Shown here: piece by piece, positions 44,883 through 54,290 of the stretch
Numbering within the stretch: the stretch's first letter is position 1
Layout: every line of letters starts with the position of its first letter
From: Bacteroidota bacterium
GTDB taxonomy: Bacteria; Bacteroidota; Bacteroidia; Chitinophagales; Chitinophagaceae
DNA length: 64,000 nucleotides
NCBI GenBank assembly: GCA_023417815.1
Contig: JAEZEI010000021.1
Span: 62,001 to 126,000 of the forward strand
Reading direction: 5' to 3'
The notes under the pieces: generated by a model
What the model was told of the DNA's origin: nothing
Database searches by the model: none
What the model saw: the letters and a program-made list of their open reading frames with translations, nothing else
Made by a program: the position numbers and the translations under genes

Positions 44883-44906
44883 GAAAAAGCCCCGCGGTGC
44901 GGGGCT
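44883..44906 (-). terminator. Terminator for the leftward ATPase/stress operon
   Basis: The stem AGCCCCGC / GCGGGGCT (44888-44895 and 44899-44906) with a three-base loop is followed, on the minus strand, by TTTTT. It uses the same stem arms as the terminator at 20814. It separates the operon to the right from the DinB remnant to the left. Confidence 0.8.
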
Positions 44907-45071
44907 GATAAGCATTAAGTTTGGTACTTTGAAATACGGTACATGCATTTGGGAGCAATCCCTTTGCGCACCGTAAAGATCTTTACAAACCCGCTTCAGC
45001 AGGAAGTTTTATGCTACGCAAGATAGATGGATTCATAATAATTTTCAAAAAAATCATGTGTTAAAAAAGTA

Positions 45072-45551
45072 TTACTTCCCAAAGAACCGGAAAAGCTTCC
45101 TAAGCAGGGAGACCCGACCTATATAGGTAAAAGGATCCATTACTTTATCCCTGAGGTCCTTTTCCCTCTGTCCAACACCTGTTTTCAATGCATTTATTTC
45201 TTCTTCAAGTTGTTGCCTGTTCCTTATCATTTTGCGGGAACCCCTGATGATAATATTCTCGAAAGTACCTTTCCTGATACAGACAATCACGACCAGGATC
45301 GCAAAAAGGAATATTCCGCCGGTAATTAGAAACCCTCCCCATAAACTTCCCAGGACCTCGCCTATGAGAATGGATGCTCCTATGCCGCAAAAAATGAGAA
45401 AGAATACTGAAAAAATCAGCAAAAGAATGAATCCCACGGTTACCGCACCAATTTCAGCGCCTTTCTGTAGTGCCTGGAGTTTTATTAGTTCTTTCCTTGC
45501 CTGGAGATAATCAGAACCTTCCTGTTTAAATTCATTGAATAGGCCTTTCAT
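45072..45551 (-). CDS. YqjE/phage-holin-like family membrane protein
   Basis: This 159-residue protein has an amphipathic N-terminal helix (LNEFKQEGSDYLQARKELIKLQ) and two membrane helices (about 38-60 and 68-92). A basic coiled-coil tail follows. The layout is that of the PF07332 actinobacterial holin / YqjE group. No phage gene is nearby, so lysis is unlikely. Such proteins are usual in stress-linked chromosomal loci. It is the last gene of the operon formed with the ATPase and the two universal stress proteins, 79 bases after the second. Confidence 0.75.
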   Translation of the reverse strand: MKGLFNEFKQEGSDYLQARKELIKLQALQKGAEIGAVTVGFILLLIFSVFFLIFCGIGASILIGEVLGSLWGGFLITGGIFLFAILVVIVCIRKGTFENIIIRGSRKMIRNRQQLEEEINALKTGVGQREKDLRDKVMDPFTYIGRVSLLRKLFRFFGK

Positions 45552-45630
45552 AAACAGTTATTTGAAAACCAATTTATGAAGTTCTTCAGGCTGGTCCAAT
45601 GACAGTGGATAGGTAAATGTAGAATTTTCG

Positions 45631-46476
45631 TCATCCGTTCTTTCGGAATGAAAGCAGGGGATATTTAAGTTCGTAGGCAAGCTTTTCCGTTTTGCTTTTA
45701 CGGAATATCTTATCCCAAAAACTTCTTTCCTTGGTGAACATCACCACCCATCCGGGTTTTAATGTTGCTATTGCATCGGAAAGCTGGTTGAATAAGGGAA
45801 CTTCTATGGTAGCAGGCTTCAAAATGATCTTTACATTTTCATAGCCTTTCCGGGAGGAGAATTTCATGGCGTTCACAAGTTTATCCCCTGTAATATGCGG
45901 ACCGTAATCCATGTATAAAACATTTACCGCAGCTCCTGTTGCCTTGCTGAAAGGAATTACCTTCTTCAGTTCGTTGGGAAAATCTGCAAGGTCTGTTGCG
46001 AAGAGTATCTTCTTCACTTCTTTAAAACGATACTTTTCCGGGATGGCAAGGACAGGAATCTCCGACTTGCTGATCAATTCTGTAGTATTTGACCCGAACA
46101 ATACTTTCTCCATTCCTGAGGCGCCATGAGTGCCCATTACAATAAGCGACACTTTGCTCCTTTGCGCTACTTCCAGGACGTTTTCCACCACGAAAGGATT
46201 TGACTCAACGATCAGTCGTGGCTGAATATCCGAAGCTGTCAGCTTCAACGCTTTTTCAACATGTTTGGAAAGCGCGATCTTTTTTGTCTTGATGTCATCC
46301 TTCACCATGAGTTCTCTCGCACTGGGAGTGGTGGCTTCCATCAAAATAGCAGGCGATTGGTTTGAACAGTGGAATACGATAAGCCTGCTGCTGCCGGCCT
46401 CCGCAAGTTTCAATGCATATTTCAATGCATTCAATGCATTATTGGAAAGGTCTGTCGGAACTAAGATTGTCTTCAT
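45631..46476 (-). CDS. Tandem-domain universal stress protein
   Basis: This 281-residue protein contains two UspA-like domains. The first (1-150) begins KTILVPTDLSNNALNALKYA and ends VIMGTHGASGMEKVLFGSNTTELI, which includes the GxxG..S/T nucleotide-binding loop. The second (150-281) begins KKILFATDLADFP but has lost the clear binding loop near its end. USPs bind ATP or AMP and help survival under stress. It starts 13 bases after the other USP gene and about 850 bases from the ATPase, in one operon. Confidence 0.88.
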   Translation of the reverse strand: MKTILVPTDLSNNALNALKYALKLAEAGSSRLIVFHCSNQSPAILMEATTPSARELMVKDDIKTKKIALSKHVEKALKLTASDIQPRLIVESNPFVVENVLEVAQRSKVSLIVMGTHGASGMEKVLFGSNTTELISKSEIPVLAIPEKYRFKEVKKILFATDLADFPNELKKVIPFSKATGAAVNVLYMDYGPHITGDKLVNAMKFSSRKGYENVKIILKPATIEVPLFNQLSDAIATLKPGWVVMFTKERSFWDKIFRKSKTEKLAYELKYPLLSFRKNG

Positions 46477-46489
46477 CTCTAAAATTTTG

Positions 46490-47323
46490 TCATGCAGGCA
46501 TCGCCAGCAATGGTATGTCGGTATGGTAACTGATCTTGCTGGTCATGCTCCTGCGGAATAACTTCTCAAGTAGGTTACGCTTATGTGTGACCATAGCAAT
46601 AATATCTATGCCATTCTTTTCAATATGATCATCCAGTGCATCCTGGAATTTCGATCCATAAAGTCTTTCTGCTTTAATATCTTTTCCTGGGAAATGATCA
46701 TTCAGTCTTCTTTCATATGCAGTGATCCCTTTCGCGTTCTCAATATAATCCGCAGCATCGGCAGTGTCCGTATCAGTAAATACGGCCAGGTCAATCTCTG
46801 CCCCAAGGGCATCTGCAATCTGTACCAGGATCTCAATGCCCGCAGGATCCTTGTCGAATTCATTGATTGCAAAAAGAATTTTCTTCGGATCGTTCCAGTC
46901 GGCCATCAAAGGAATTGCCAGTACAGGCACAGCGGACCTACCGATAACAGAAGCTGTTATGCTGCCGAATAATTTTTCGCGGATGCCGCTATCCCCCAGG
47001 GTTCCCATTACCACCAGGTCTGCACCAAGGTCGGTGGTGGCCTTTAATATGCTTTCCAGGACAAATCCTGCATAAACATGTGTATGGATTTTGTGGCCTG
47101 GAAAGTTTTCTGCGGCGGCAGCAAGTTTTTTCACAGCCTCCTCGTTGTTGCCTGCAAAGGCAGCATACTGCGGGTTAACAGGGAACGTAGCACTGGAATC
47201 CGTGACCTGTGCGGCATGCAAAAGATGAACTTCAGCATTCGTAAATCCTGCGAGTGACACTGCATAATTCAAAGCTTTATCTGCATTTGCTGAAAAATCA
47301 GTGGGAACAAGGATCTTTTTCAT
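46490..47323 (-). CDS. Tandem-domain universal stress protein
   Basis: The start at 47323 (MKKILVPTDFSANADKALN) is preferred over the longer frame to 47356. The 277-residue product has a first domain with VVMGTLGDSGIREKLFGSITASVI, the ATP-binding loop pattern. A second domain begins KKILFAINEFDKD and ends IIAMVTHKRNLLEKLFRRSMTSKI. The two USPs of this operon are related but clearly different. It starts 33 bases after the ATPase gene. Confidence 0.88.
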   Translation of the reverse strand: MKKILVPTDFSANADKALNYAVSLAGFTNAEVHLLHAAQVTDSSATFPVNPQYAAFAGNNEEAVKKLAAAAENFPGHKIHTHVYAGFVLESILKATTDLGADLVVMGTLGDSGIREKLFGSITASVIGRSAVPVLAIPLMADWNDPKKILFAINEFDKDPAGIEILVQIADALGAEIDLAVFTDTDTADAADYIENAKGITAYERRLNDHFPGKDIKAERLYGSKFQDALDDHIEKNGIDIIAMVTHKRNLLEKLFRRSMTSKISYHTDIPLLAMPA

Positions 47324-47356
47324 GATACCATATTTATTCCGTTTAAAATTAAGCAT

Positions 47357-49933
47357 TTATGTATTGCGCCGGTATGATTTGGATCGCTTTCTCCGCTTTA
47401 GGAATTTTTCAAATTCCACTGCATGAAAAACTATCGCAGACAGCAATATACAGATCCCCAATTCCTCCAATGAAAGTGGCTGGGTATGAAAAACAGTATT
47501 TAGAAATGGTACGTAGATGACTGCCAGTTGCAGCAGGAAGGTGAATAAAATCGCAACACTCAGCGGCAAATTAGATAACAATCCCTGTCGGTAAAGAGAA
47601 TCATGTTCGCTCCTTATCGCTAACACATGCCCAAGCTGGCTTATGGAAAGCACTGCAAATACCATGGTTTGCCAGTGCGCATTCGCATCGCGCATTGCAT
47701 ACCATTGCGTAAAGAGCGTGATAACCGCCATCAGTATCCCCACCCATAGAATATGGAATCCAATTCCGCCTGCAAACAACCCTTCTTTCGGATCCCGTGG
47801 AGGCCGCTTCATTACATTTTTCTCGGCTTTTTCACCCGCGAGGGTCAGGCCAGGCAAACCATCCGTAACCAGGTTTATCCAGAGAATATGAATTGGCAGA
47901 AGCGGGATCGGCATCCCCAATATCGGGGCGATTGATATCGTCCATATCTCCGCCGAATTACAGGTCATGATATACTTCACGAATTTTCGGATATTATCGA
48001 ATATCCTTCGGCCTTCACGAACTGCCTTCACTATCGTCGCAAAATTATCGTCAAGCAATATCATATGCGCCGACTGCTTGCTCACGTCTGTGCCGTTAAT
48101 ACCCATGGCCACGCCAATGTTCGAAGCCTTAAGCGAAGGAGCATCATTCACTCCATCCCCTGTCATCGCAACATAATGTCCCCTATCCTGGAGACTTTTC
48201 ACTATTGAAAGTTTTTGCGCAGGCGAAACCCGTGCATACACTCTTATGCCTTCAACCTTTTCACTGAGTTCTTCATCGGTCATATTCTTCAGACCCGTTC
48301 CGTTAACCACAGCATGTTGCTTCTCGAGTATCCCGAGTTCTGTTGCGATGGCAGCAGCAGTTTCCTTATGATCACCAGTGATCATCACCACATTTATCCC
48401 GGCCTGCCTGCATTCCTTAACAGCCTGCCGGGCTTCTTCGCGCGGCGGATCGATCATGGTAGTTATCCCCGCGAATTGAAGTTCTGTTTCTACCAGTCCT
48501 GGATCTTCTGATTCGGGAAGATTATCCATGAACCGGTATCCGAATGCCAGCACTCTTAAACCTTCAGAGGCATGACGGATTATATCCTGCTTGAGATTCC
48601 CAGGCTGCTCAACCAGTAACGGGGCAATCGCTTCCGCTGCACCCTTGGTTATTACAAGAAAGCGATTATTGTAATTATGAACCGTTGTCATACATTTCCG
48701 GTCTGAATCGAAAGGTATTTCCATCCTCCTTTTGGCTTCGTTACGGATGTTGCGGTATGCCTCATCTCCATGCTGTTCTATAAAATAATTCACCAACGCT
48801 ACCTCGGTGGCATCTCCAATTAATTTTCCTTCGTCATTTCGTTTTACATCATGATTCAGCGCCATGGAAGCTTCCAGGATATTGAAGCCATAGGCTTCTT
48901 CATCCGTAGCAGGGTATGTACCGGTCACCGTCATCTTGTTCATGGTGAGCGTCCCTGTTTTATCGGTGCATATATAGGTAACCGATCCGAGCGTTTCAAC
49001 TGCGGGAAGTTTTCTTATCAGCGCTTTCTTCTTTACAAGACGGGAAGCTCCACGTGCAAGGCAGATCGTTATCAATGCGGGAAGGGCTTCAGGAATGGCA
49101 GCAACTGCAAGGGAGATGGATATCATGAGCATGCTGACCGGGGATTCACCGCGCAAAATTCCCGTAACGAAAAGCAGAACGCAGATCCCCAGGATGATCC
49201 AGGAAATTTTTTTTCCAAAATCCTCCATTCTCTTTTGCAGCGGGGTGGATGATTCATTTTCCTGGAGCATCCGGGCAATGCTTCCGATCTCTGTATTCAT
49301 ACCGGTGGCAGTCACCACTCCGAGCCCACGCCCGTTGGTGATAAGGGTTCCTTTGAAGGCCATATTCACCTGGTCGCCAGGAGAAATATCTTCTCCCTCC
49401 ACCGGGTCAACATTTTTGTCAACAGACACCGATTCGCCCGTTAAGGCAGATTCATCCACTTTCAGGGCGTGCGTTTCTATGAGCCTCACGTCTGCAGGAA
49501 CCGAATTTCCTGCTTCAAGAACAACTACATCACCCTTAACGATGTTCGCGGCTGGCAATGTTTGGGTCTTTCCATTCCGTATTACCCGCGATTCAGGCGC
49601 AGCCATTTTTTTAAGTGCATTCATGGCCTTATCCGCCCTGTATTCCTGCACAAAACCGAGAATTGCATTCAGGATCACGATCACAAGGATTATCACCATA
49701 TCCGTGGTATCACCGGTAATACCGGATACAATAGCGGCAGCTATCAATACAAGGATCATGAAATTCCGGAACTGGTTCAGGAAAAGTCGCCACGCCGGCC
49801 TTTGGTTCATCTCCCTCAGCTCATTTGCGCCATCCCGCGCCAGCCGTTCTTCCGCTTCCCTGGCGGGAATTCCCTGTCGGGAAGTGCCCAGCTCTTTCAG
49901 AATATCATCTATAGTCCGGTTGTAATAGTTCAT
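47357..49933 (-). CDS. P-type cation-transporting ATPase, probably calcium (type IIA/IIB)
   Basis: This 858-residue pump has an N-terminal cation-ATPase domain, the actuator motif TGES (165-168) and PEALPALITICLARG in helix 4 (281-). The phosphorylated Asp324 lies in DKTGTLT, and the hinge is MTGDGVNDAPSLK. The PEALP helix and overall size fit bacterial SERCA/PMCA-like calcium pumps, but sodium or manganese cannot be excluded. About eight to ten membrane helices are seen. It leads the operon with two universal stress proteins, which suggests a stress-linked ion export job. Confidence 0.92.
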   Translation of the reverse strand: MNYYNRTIDDILKELGTSRQGIPAREAEERLARDGANELREMNQRPAWRLFLNQFRNFMILVLIAAAIVSGITGDTTDMVIILVIVILNAILGFVQEYRADKAMNALKKMAAPESRVIRNGKTQTLPAANIVKGDVVVLEAGNSVPADVRLIETHALKVDESALTGESVSVDKNVDPVEGEDISPGDQVNMAFKGTLITNGRGLGVVTATGMNTEIGSIARMLQENESSTPLQKRMEDFGKKISWIILGICVLLFVTGILRGESPVSMLMISISLAVAAIPEALPALITICLARGASRLVKKKALIRKLPAVETLGSVTYICTDKTGTLTMNKMTVTGTYPATDEEAYGFNILEASMALNHDVKRNDEGKLIGDATEVALVNYFIEQHGDEAYRNIRNEAKRRMEIPFDSDRKCMTTVHNYNNRFLVITKGAAEAIAPLLVEQPGNLKQDIIRHASEGLRVLAFGYRFMDNLPESEDPGLVETELQFAGITTMIDPPREEARQAVKECRQAGINVVMITGDHKETAAAIATELGILEKQHAVVNGTGLKNMTDEELSEKVEGIRVYARVSPAQKLSIVKSLQDRGHYVAMTGDGVNDAPSLKASNIGVAMGINGTDVSKQSAHMILLDDNFATIVKAVREGRRIFDNIRKFVKYIMTCNSAEIWTISIAPILGMPIPLLPIHILWINLVTDGLPGLTLAGEKAEKNVMKRPPRDPKEGLFAGGIGFHILWVGILMAVITLFTQWYAMRDANAHWQTMVFAVLSISQLGHVLAIRSEHDSLYRQGLLSNLPLSVAILFTFLLQLAVIYVPFLNTVFHTQPLSLEELGICILLSAIVFHAVEFEKFLKRRKRSKSYRRNT

Positions 49934-50084
49934 TTTGGGATACTTATCTATTTTTACGCCTCAAACCCTGCTTAAAAGATAAAAATCATTCCGGCACCGT
50001 GGAAATTTTTCGGAATCTGGAATTGATGAGCAAAAATCCATTCAAAATCTTGCATTTACGCCCGCGTAATACTAAATTTAGAGT

Positions 50085-50432
50085 ATGGTTCTTGCCTCCA
50101 CTGCAAACAAAGCCGTGAAAGATTTCATGGAAGACTTTTACCTGGGGTATAAGGATGGGAAATTTCTTGCAGACATCGATTTTTCGTTTAATGCCCACCG
50201 AAAGTTATCAGAAGGATGGGTAACGATTGTTGAAAATGTCCCGGCCCATATTGTGCTCAGCCTCGACTGTATCCATTGCGACAATGACCACTACCCTTTG
50301 TATTTTGATGGATCACAACATGAGGATTTTCGTTATGAAAAGGATGGGTACCTGGAGATAACGGGAGATCATAAGAATAAGCAGATCGGGAAATTCAGGG
50401 TCTGCATCAAGCCGCGCGAAACTACCTGGTAA
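50085..50432 (+). CDS. Hypothetical soluble protein
   Basis: This 115-residue product has no signal peptide or membrane helix. It opens with a helix (TANKAVKDFMEDFYLGYKDG), then alternates as beta strands (GWVTIVENVPAHIVLSLDC, YLEITGDHKNKQIGKFRVCI). Two Cys lie close together in LDCIHCDND with a following His/Asp, which could bind a metal. I do not recognise it. It is 29 bases upstream of the L,D-transpeptidase gene on the same strand. Confidence 0.55.
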   Translation: MVLASTANKAVKDFMEDFYLGYKDGKFLADIDFSFNAHRKLSEGWVTIVENVPAHIVLSLDCIHCDNDHYPLYFDGSQHEDFRYEKDGYLEITGDHKNKQIGKFRVCIKPRETTW

Positions 50433-50461
50433 CTTTGCGGTTTTTTGATTAATATAGCTGC

Positions 50462-52054
50462 ATGCGCTCCACCTTCTTTATCTTCCTCGCGTTCCTTATT
50501 TTTTCTACAGGCTGCCGGTCCAATTCTTCGAAGGCTCGCGAAGTAACCAAAGACACTGCCATCACTCCTGTTACTGCAATTACCCGGCTTGTTCTGGACA
50601 GTAATGCCGTCGAGGAATTTATCTCAAAAACAAATCTCGACCAGGACCAGGCGGGTTATTTCAGGAATTTCTATATCAGCCGTAATTATCAATACGCATG
50701 GTTCACGGAAGATGGCCTGGCAGAGCAGGCAAAGGCTTTCTGGAACCTTCGGAATCATTATGTAGAACAGAACCGCGATACAACATTGTTCGACCGGCCC
50801 CTGCAAAACAGGATGGATACATTAATGGCGGGTGATACTTCCTTCAACCTGTATACTGCGGCTACCCGAAACATAGAACTTAAACTCACGCACCAGTTCT
50901 TCACCTATGCGCAAAATGCCTATGCAGGAAAACTGGATCCGGGAGAACTTCAATGGCATATTCCACGAAAAAAGATAGACCCTGTAGCCTTGCTCGATTC
51001 GCTGGTTCAGACAAGGGGACAGGATCATAACTGGGAGCCGGTGAACAACCTGTATTTGAGGATGCGCAATGAACTTGAAAAATACAATGCGCTGGTAAAA
51101 TCAGGAGGCTGGGCCAAAGTTTCAATTGCTTCCGGTAAGAAAATAAAACCCGGGGCAACAGATTCGATCATTCCCTGGTTAAAGCAACGCCTGTCGGTTT
51201 ATGGTTACATACAGTCGGATTCATCAAAACTTTATGACGATTCTCTCGCAATATATGTTGGCCTTGCCCAGAAGTCGTTTGGGTTCTCTGCAAACAAGAT
51301 CATAAACGCCGAACTGGTCAATGAACTTTCAGTTCCGATAGAACGCCGGGTGGAGCAGTTGCTGATCAATATGGAAAGAATGCGATGGCTGCCGTCACAG
51401 GCGGCAAGCGAATTCATCGTGGTGAATATCCCTGAATTCCGCGCACATATTTTCGAGGAAGGCAAAGAAGCGCTTGCAATGGATATCGTTGTCGGGAAGG
51501 CTGTTCACCAGACTGTGATCTTTACCGGCGATCTGAAATATGTTGTATTCAGCCCTTACTGGAATGTTCCGTCCTCCATTACCAGGAATGAGATCATGCC
51601 TGCGATGAAGAAGAATTCAAATTACCTGGCAAGAAATAATATGGAGATCACCGGTTACAACGGCAGCATTCCTGTTATCCGGCAGAGACCCGGGGGTTCA
51701 AATTCGCTCGGCCTGGTCAAATTCCTGTTTCCCAACAGTTATAATATCTACCTTCACGACACTCCTGCAAAAAGCCTGTTCGGAAGAGACCGCCGCGATT
51801 TCAGTCATGGCTGCATCAGGCTTAGCAAGCCGTTCGACCTGGCAAAACATTTATTGCGGAAAGACACTTCATGGACCGATGAAAAGATAAAAGCAGCCAT
51901 GAACAAAGGTGAAGAGAAATGGGTAACGCTTTCAGGTCCTGTCCCGGTATTCATAACCTATTTTACCTCATGGGTGAGTAATGATGGCATCCTCAATTTC
52001 CGTAAAGACATTTACGGGCATGATGAAAAACTGGTTGAAAGGATGTTCCCTTAA
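50462..52054 (+). CDS. L,D-transpeptidase lipoprotein (YcbB type)
   Basis: This 530-residue protein has a lipoprotein signal (STGC) and acts in the periplasm on peptidoglycan. The N-terminal 280 residues form the YcbB-like scaffold with a peptidoglycan-binding segment (PWLKQRLSVYGYIQ). The catalytic YkuD domain has the active site His449-Gly-Cys451 in SHGCIRLSKP. YcbB-type enzymes make 3-3 cross-links and can bypass D,D-transpeptidases. The protein is shorter than E. coli YcbB but keeps the capping segment before the catalytic Cys (GIMPAMKKNSNYL-like region). Confidence 0.9.
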   Translation: MRSTFFIFLAFLIFSTGCRSNSSKAREVTKDTAITPVTAITRLVLDSNAVEEFISKTNLDQDQAGYFRNFYISRNYQYAWFTEDGLAEQAKAFWNLRNHYVEQNRDTTLFDRPLQNRMDTLMAGDTSFNLYTAATRNIELKLTHQFFTYAQNAYAGKLDPGELQWHIPRKKIDPVALLDSLVQTRGQDHNWEPVNNLYLRMRNELEKYNALVKSGGWAKVSIASGKKIKPGATDSIIPWLKQRLSVYGYIQSDSSKLYDDSLAIYVGLAQKSFGFSANKIINAELVNELSVPIERRVEQLLINMERMRWLPSQAASEFIVVNIPEFRAHIFEEGKEALAMDIVVGKAVHQTVIFTGDLKYVVFSPYWNVPSSITRNEIMPAMKKNSNYLARNNMEITGYNGSIPVIRQRPGGSNSLGLVKFLFPNSYNIYLHDTPAKSLFGRDRRDFSHGCIRLSKPFDLAKHLLRKDTSWTDEKIKAAMNKGEEKWVTLSGPVPVFITYFTSWVSNDGILNFRKDIYGHDEKLVERMFP

Positions 52055-52099
52055 TATGGTCCCTTGTTTGCAAGAGAAGATCAGGATCAATTTAAAAGT

Positions 52100-52543
52100 A
52101 TGGCATTAATGGAAAAACACCTGGTAGTGAAGCGCTCTACTCTTCCAGGCTCTGGCAAAGGATTGTTTACAAAAGTCATGATCCCAAAGGGCACCCGGAT
52201 CGTAGAGTATAAGGGAAAGGTGAGTTCGTGGAAGGAAGCAGACCATGCCGGTGGTAACAATGGCTATATATTCTATGTGAGCAGGAACCATGTTATTGAT
52301 GCAATGAAATTTCCAAAAGCCCTGGCCCGGTATGCAAATGATGGAAGGGGATTGAGTAAGATAAAAGGTGTGAACAATAACAGCACCTATACCCACGAAG
52401 GAAAAAAGGTTTACATCGATGCTGTAAAAGATATTCCCGCAGGAAGCGAAATTCTTGTAAGCTATGGCAAGGAGTACTGGGATGTGATAAGGCATAACCG
52501 GAAACTGGAAGAGAAGGAAAAGAGCCGTAAAAAACAGAAATAG
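52100..52543 (+). CDS. SET-domain protein
   Basis: The start at 52100 (MALMEKHLVVKRS) or 52109 is preferred; the longer frame begins with TTG at 52064. The roughly 147-residue product is essentially a bare SET domain: GSGKGLFTKVMIPKGTRIVEYKG, YIFYVSRNHVIDA, LARYANDGRG, and the closing SEILVSYGKEYW. SET domains transfer methyl groups from SAM to Lys. Bacterial members may modify their own DNA-binding or ribosomal proteins. The basic tail (EEKEKSRKKQK) could bind nucleic acid. It lies 45 bases after the L,D-transpeptidase gene. Confidence 0.85.
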   Translation: MALMEKHLVVKRSTLPGSGKGLFTKVMIPKGTRIVEYKGKVSSWKEADHAGGNNGYIFYVSRNHVIDAMKFPKALARYANDGRGLSKIKGVNNNSTYTHEGKKVYIDAVKDIPAGSEILVSYGKEYWDVIRHNRKLEEKEKSRKKQK

Positions 52544-52549
52544 TTCATC

Positions 52550-52741
52550 ATGGATAATTCAACTCAATATCGTCGCAACGCCGACCTGGCAGGCCTGGCC
52601 GGGATCCTGGCAATTATAAGCATGGCGGCACTGGCCCTGGCTTTCCGCGGTAAAAAGAAAGGAAAAAGAAAGATGAATAACAGTTTCAACGGGAATCACA
52701 GGCTCGTTGCTCAGGAGGGTTCGGTAAAAAACAGCTATTGA
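52550..52741 (+). CDS. Small single-helix membrane protein
   Basis: This 63-residue product has one hydrophobic helix (about 13-33, LAGLAGILAIISMAALALAF) and a very basic segment RGKKKGKRK just after it. It begins seven bases after the SET-domain gene, which itself ends in a basic tail. The layout suggests a real small membrane protein in the same transcript. No family is recognised. Confidence 0.6.
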   Translation: MDNSTQYRRNADLAGLAGILAIISMAALALAFRGKKKGKRKMNNSFNGNHRLVAQEGSVKNSY

Positions 52742-52786
52742 TATTCCAAATTTCCCTGATATTGCAGCCTGATTTTTTTTACCAGG

Positions 52787-54199
52787 ATGGCTGCACCCCC
52801 CAAAATTTCCGGATCATCAATGATCGCCACCATCAGGCTTGCCCTGAATGGAGAGGAACTGGACTATACTACAGGCAGCATCAGGAAGGCTGTTATCCTT
52901 CTTGCCATCCCGATGATGCTGGAGATGGCCCTTGAAAGTGTTTTCGCTCTTGTTGATATTTATTTTGTAAGCCACCTTGGTAAACACGCAACCTCAGTTG
53001 TTGGTCTCACCGAATCCGTAATTACGATCGTGTACTCACTTGCCATTGGCATGAGCATGGCTGCAACGGCATTGGTGGCGCGCAGGGTGGGCGAAAAGAA
53101 TTATGATGCTGCGAATCATGCTGGAATGCAGGCGGTGGTAGTGAGTGTAGTGTTGGTGAGTATTATCAGCCTTATCGGTTTCCTGAAAGCGGATGATATT
53201 CTTCGCCTTATGGGTGCGGAAGAAGAAGCCGTAGCCATGGGCACGAACTACATCCGCATCATTATGGGTGGAAGCGTAGTGATCATGCTGCTGTTCATGA
53301 TCAATGGAATATTCAGGGGCGCCGGAAATGCCATGATGGCTATGAAAAGCCTGTGGCTGGCGAATATCTGCAACATTATTTTATGCCCTCTATTAATAAA
53401 CGGCGCCGGTCCTGTTCCTGCATTCGGACTTGAAGGTGCAGCTTTGGCCACAACCATCGGAAGAGGGATCGGGGTGATCTACCAGCTTTACCATTTATTC
53501 AATGGTAAAGGAATAATTCGTTTTACTAAAAAACACATAGCTCCGGAATTCAAACTGGTAAAATCTGTGATCAGCATTGCCTGGCCGGGAACGCTTCAAT
53601 TCCTTATCGGATCGGGAAGCTGGATCATTCTTGCCAGCCTGGTAGTACAGACCGGGATGAGTGAAGCCTCTGCGGGTTACCAGATAGCGCTACGTATCGT
53701 GATGTTCTTCATTTTACCGGCCTGGGGTTTAAGCAATGCCGCTGCAACCCTTACAGGGCAGAACCTTGGTGCCGGCAAACCCGACAGGGCGGAGGAATCG
53801 GTGTTGAAGACAGCAAAATACAATGCCATCTTCATGGGTACGGTATCCCTGTTCTTTATGACCCTCGCGCCCTGGATAACCTCCTTTTTCACCAAAGATC
53901 CTGCTGTGCTGGAATATGCGATAAAGGCGGTCCGCATCATAAGTGCAGGTTTCATCTTTTACGGTATCGGGATGGTGATGGCAAACGCATTCAATGGCGC
54001 TGGTGACACCAAAACTCCGACCGTTATCAACCTCTTTGGCTTCTGGCTCTTCCAGATACCACTTGCGATCCTGCTGGCAAAAGTGTTTCAACTCGGCCCC
54101 ACCGGGGTGTTCATCGCGGTGGCCGTCGCAGAATCATCCATAACCGTTGCAGCCTGGTTTATTTTCCGGAAAGGAAAATGGAAGACCAAGCAGATTTGA
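52787..54199 (+). CDS. MATE family efflux transporter
   Basis: This 470-residue protein has 12 membrane helices in two MATE repeats. Typical stretches are AIPMMLEMALESVFALVDIYFVSHLG in helix 1-2 and ATALVARRVGEKNYDAA. The second repeat shows SNAAATLTGQNLGAGKPDRAEESV. MATE pumps export drugs or metabolites in exchange for sodium or protons. The N-terminus has about 35 extra residues before helix 1. It lies 45 bases after the small membrane protein gene. Confidence 0.92.
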   Translation: MAAPPKISGSSMIATIRLALNGEELDYTTGSIRKAVILLAIPMMLEMALESVFALVDIYFVSHLGKHATSVVGLTESVITIVYSLAIGMSMAATALVARRVGEKNYDAANHAGMQAVVVSVVLVSIISLIGFLKADDILRLMGAEEEAVAMGTNYIRIIMGGSVVIMLLFMINGIFRGAGNAMMAMKSLWLANICNIILCPLLINGAGPVPAFGLEGAALATTIGRGIGVIYQLYHLFNGKGIIRFTKKHIAPEFKLVKSVISIAWPGTLQFLIGSGSWIILASLVVQTGMSEASAGYQIALRIVMFFILPAWGLSNAAATLTGQNLGAGKPDRAEESVLKTAKYNAIFMGTVSLFFMTLAPWITSFFTKDPAVLEYAIKAVRIISAGFIFYGIGMVMANAFNGAGDTKTPTVINLFGFWLFQIPLAILLAKVFQLGPTGVFIAVAVAESSITVAAWFIFRKGKWKTKQI

Positions 54200-54269
54200 G
54201 ATAACAATTTCATAAACATTGTCTTCCGGGATTTAATACTGGCTTTACATGGTCTGCTTTTTGCAATTA

Positions 54270-54277
54270 TACCTTTG
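54270..54277 (+). promoter_or_regulatory. Possible -7 box before the 54291 gene
   Basis: TACCTTTG matches TAnnTTTG and lies 13 bases before the ATG at 54291. No TTG occurs at the -33 position. It supports the downstream start. Confidence 0.35.
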
Positions 54278-54290
54278 CAAAAAGAGTACA

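Noticed and set aside
45072..45551. Prophage remnant suggested by the holin-like protein
   Set aside because: No other phage gene, integrase or attachment repeat is seen, and the gene is embedded in a stress operon.
49095..49925. 276-codon frame opposite the P-type ATPase
   Set aside because: It mirrors conserved ATPase codons and its product is Ser/Thr/Ile-rich without any recognisable pattern.
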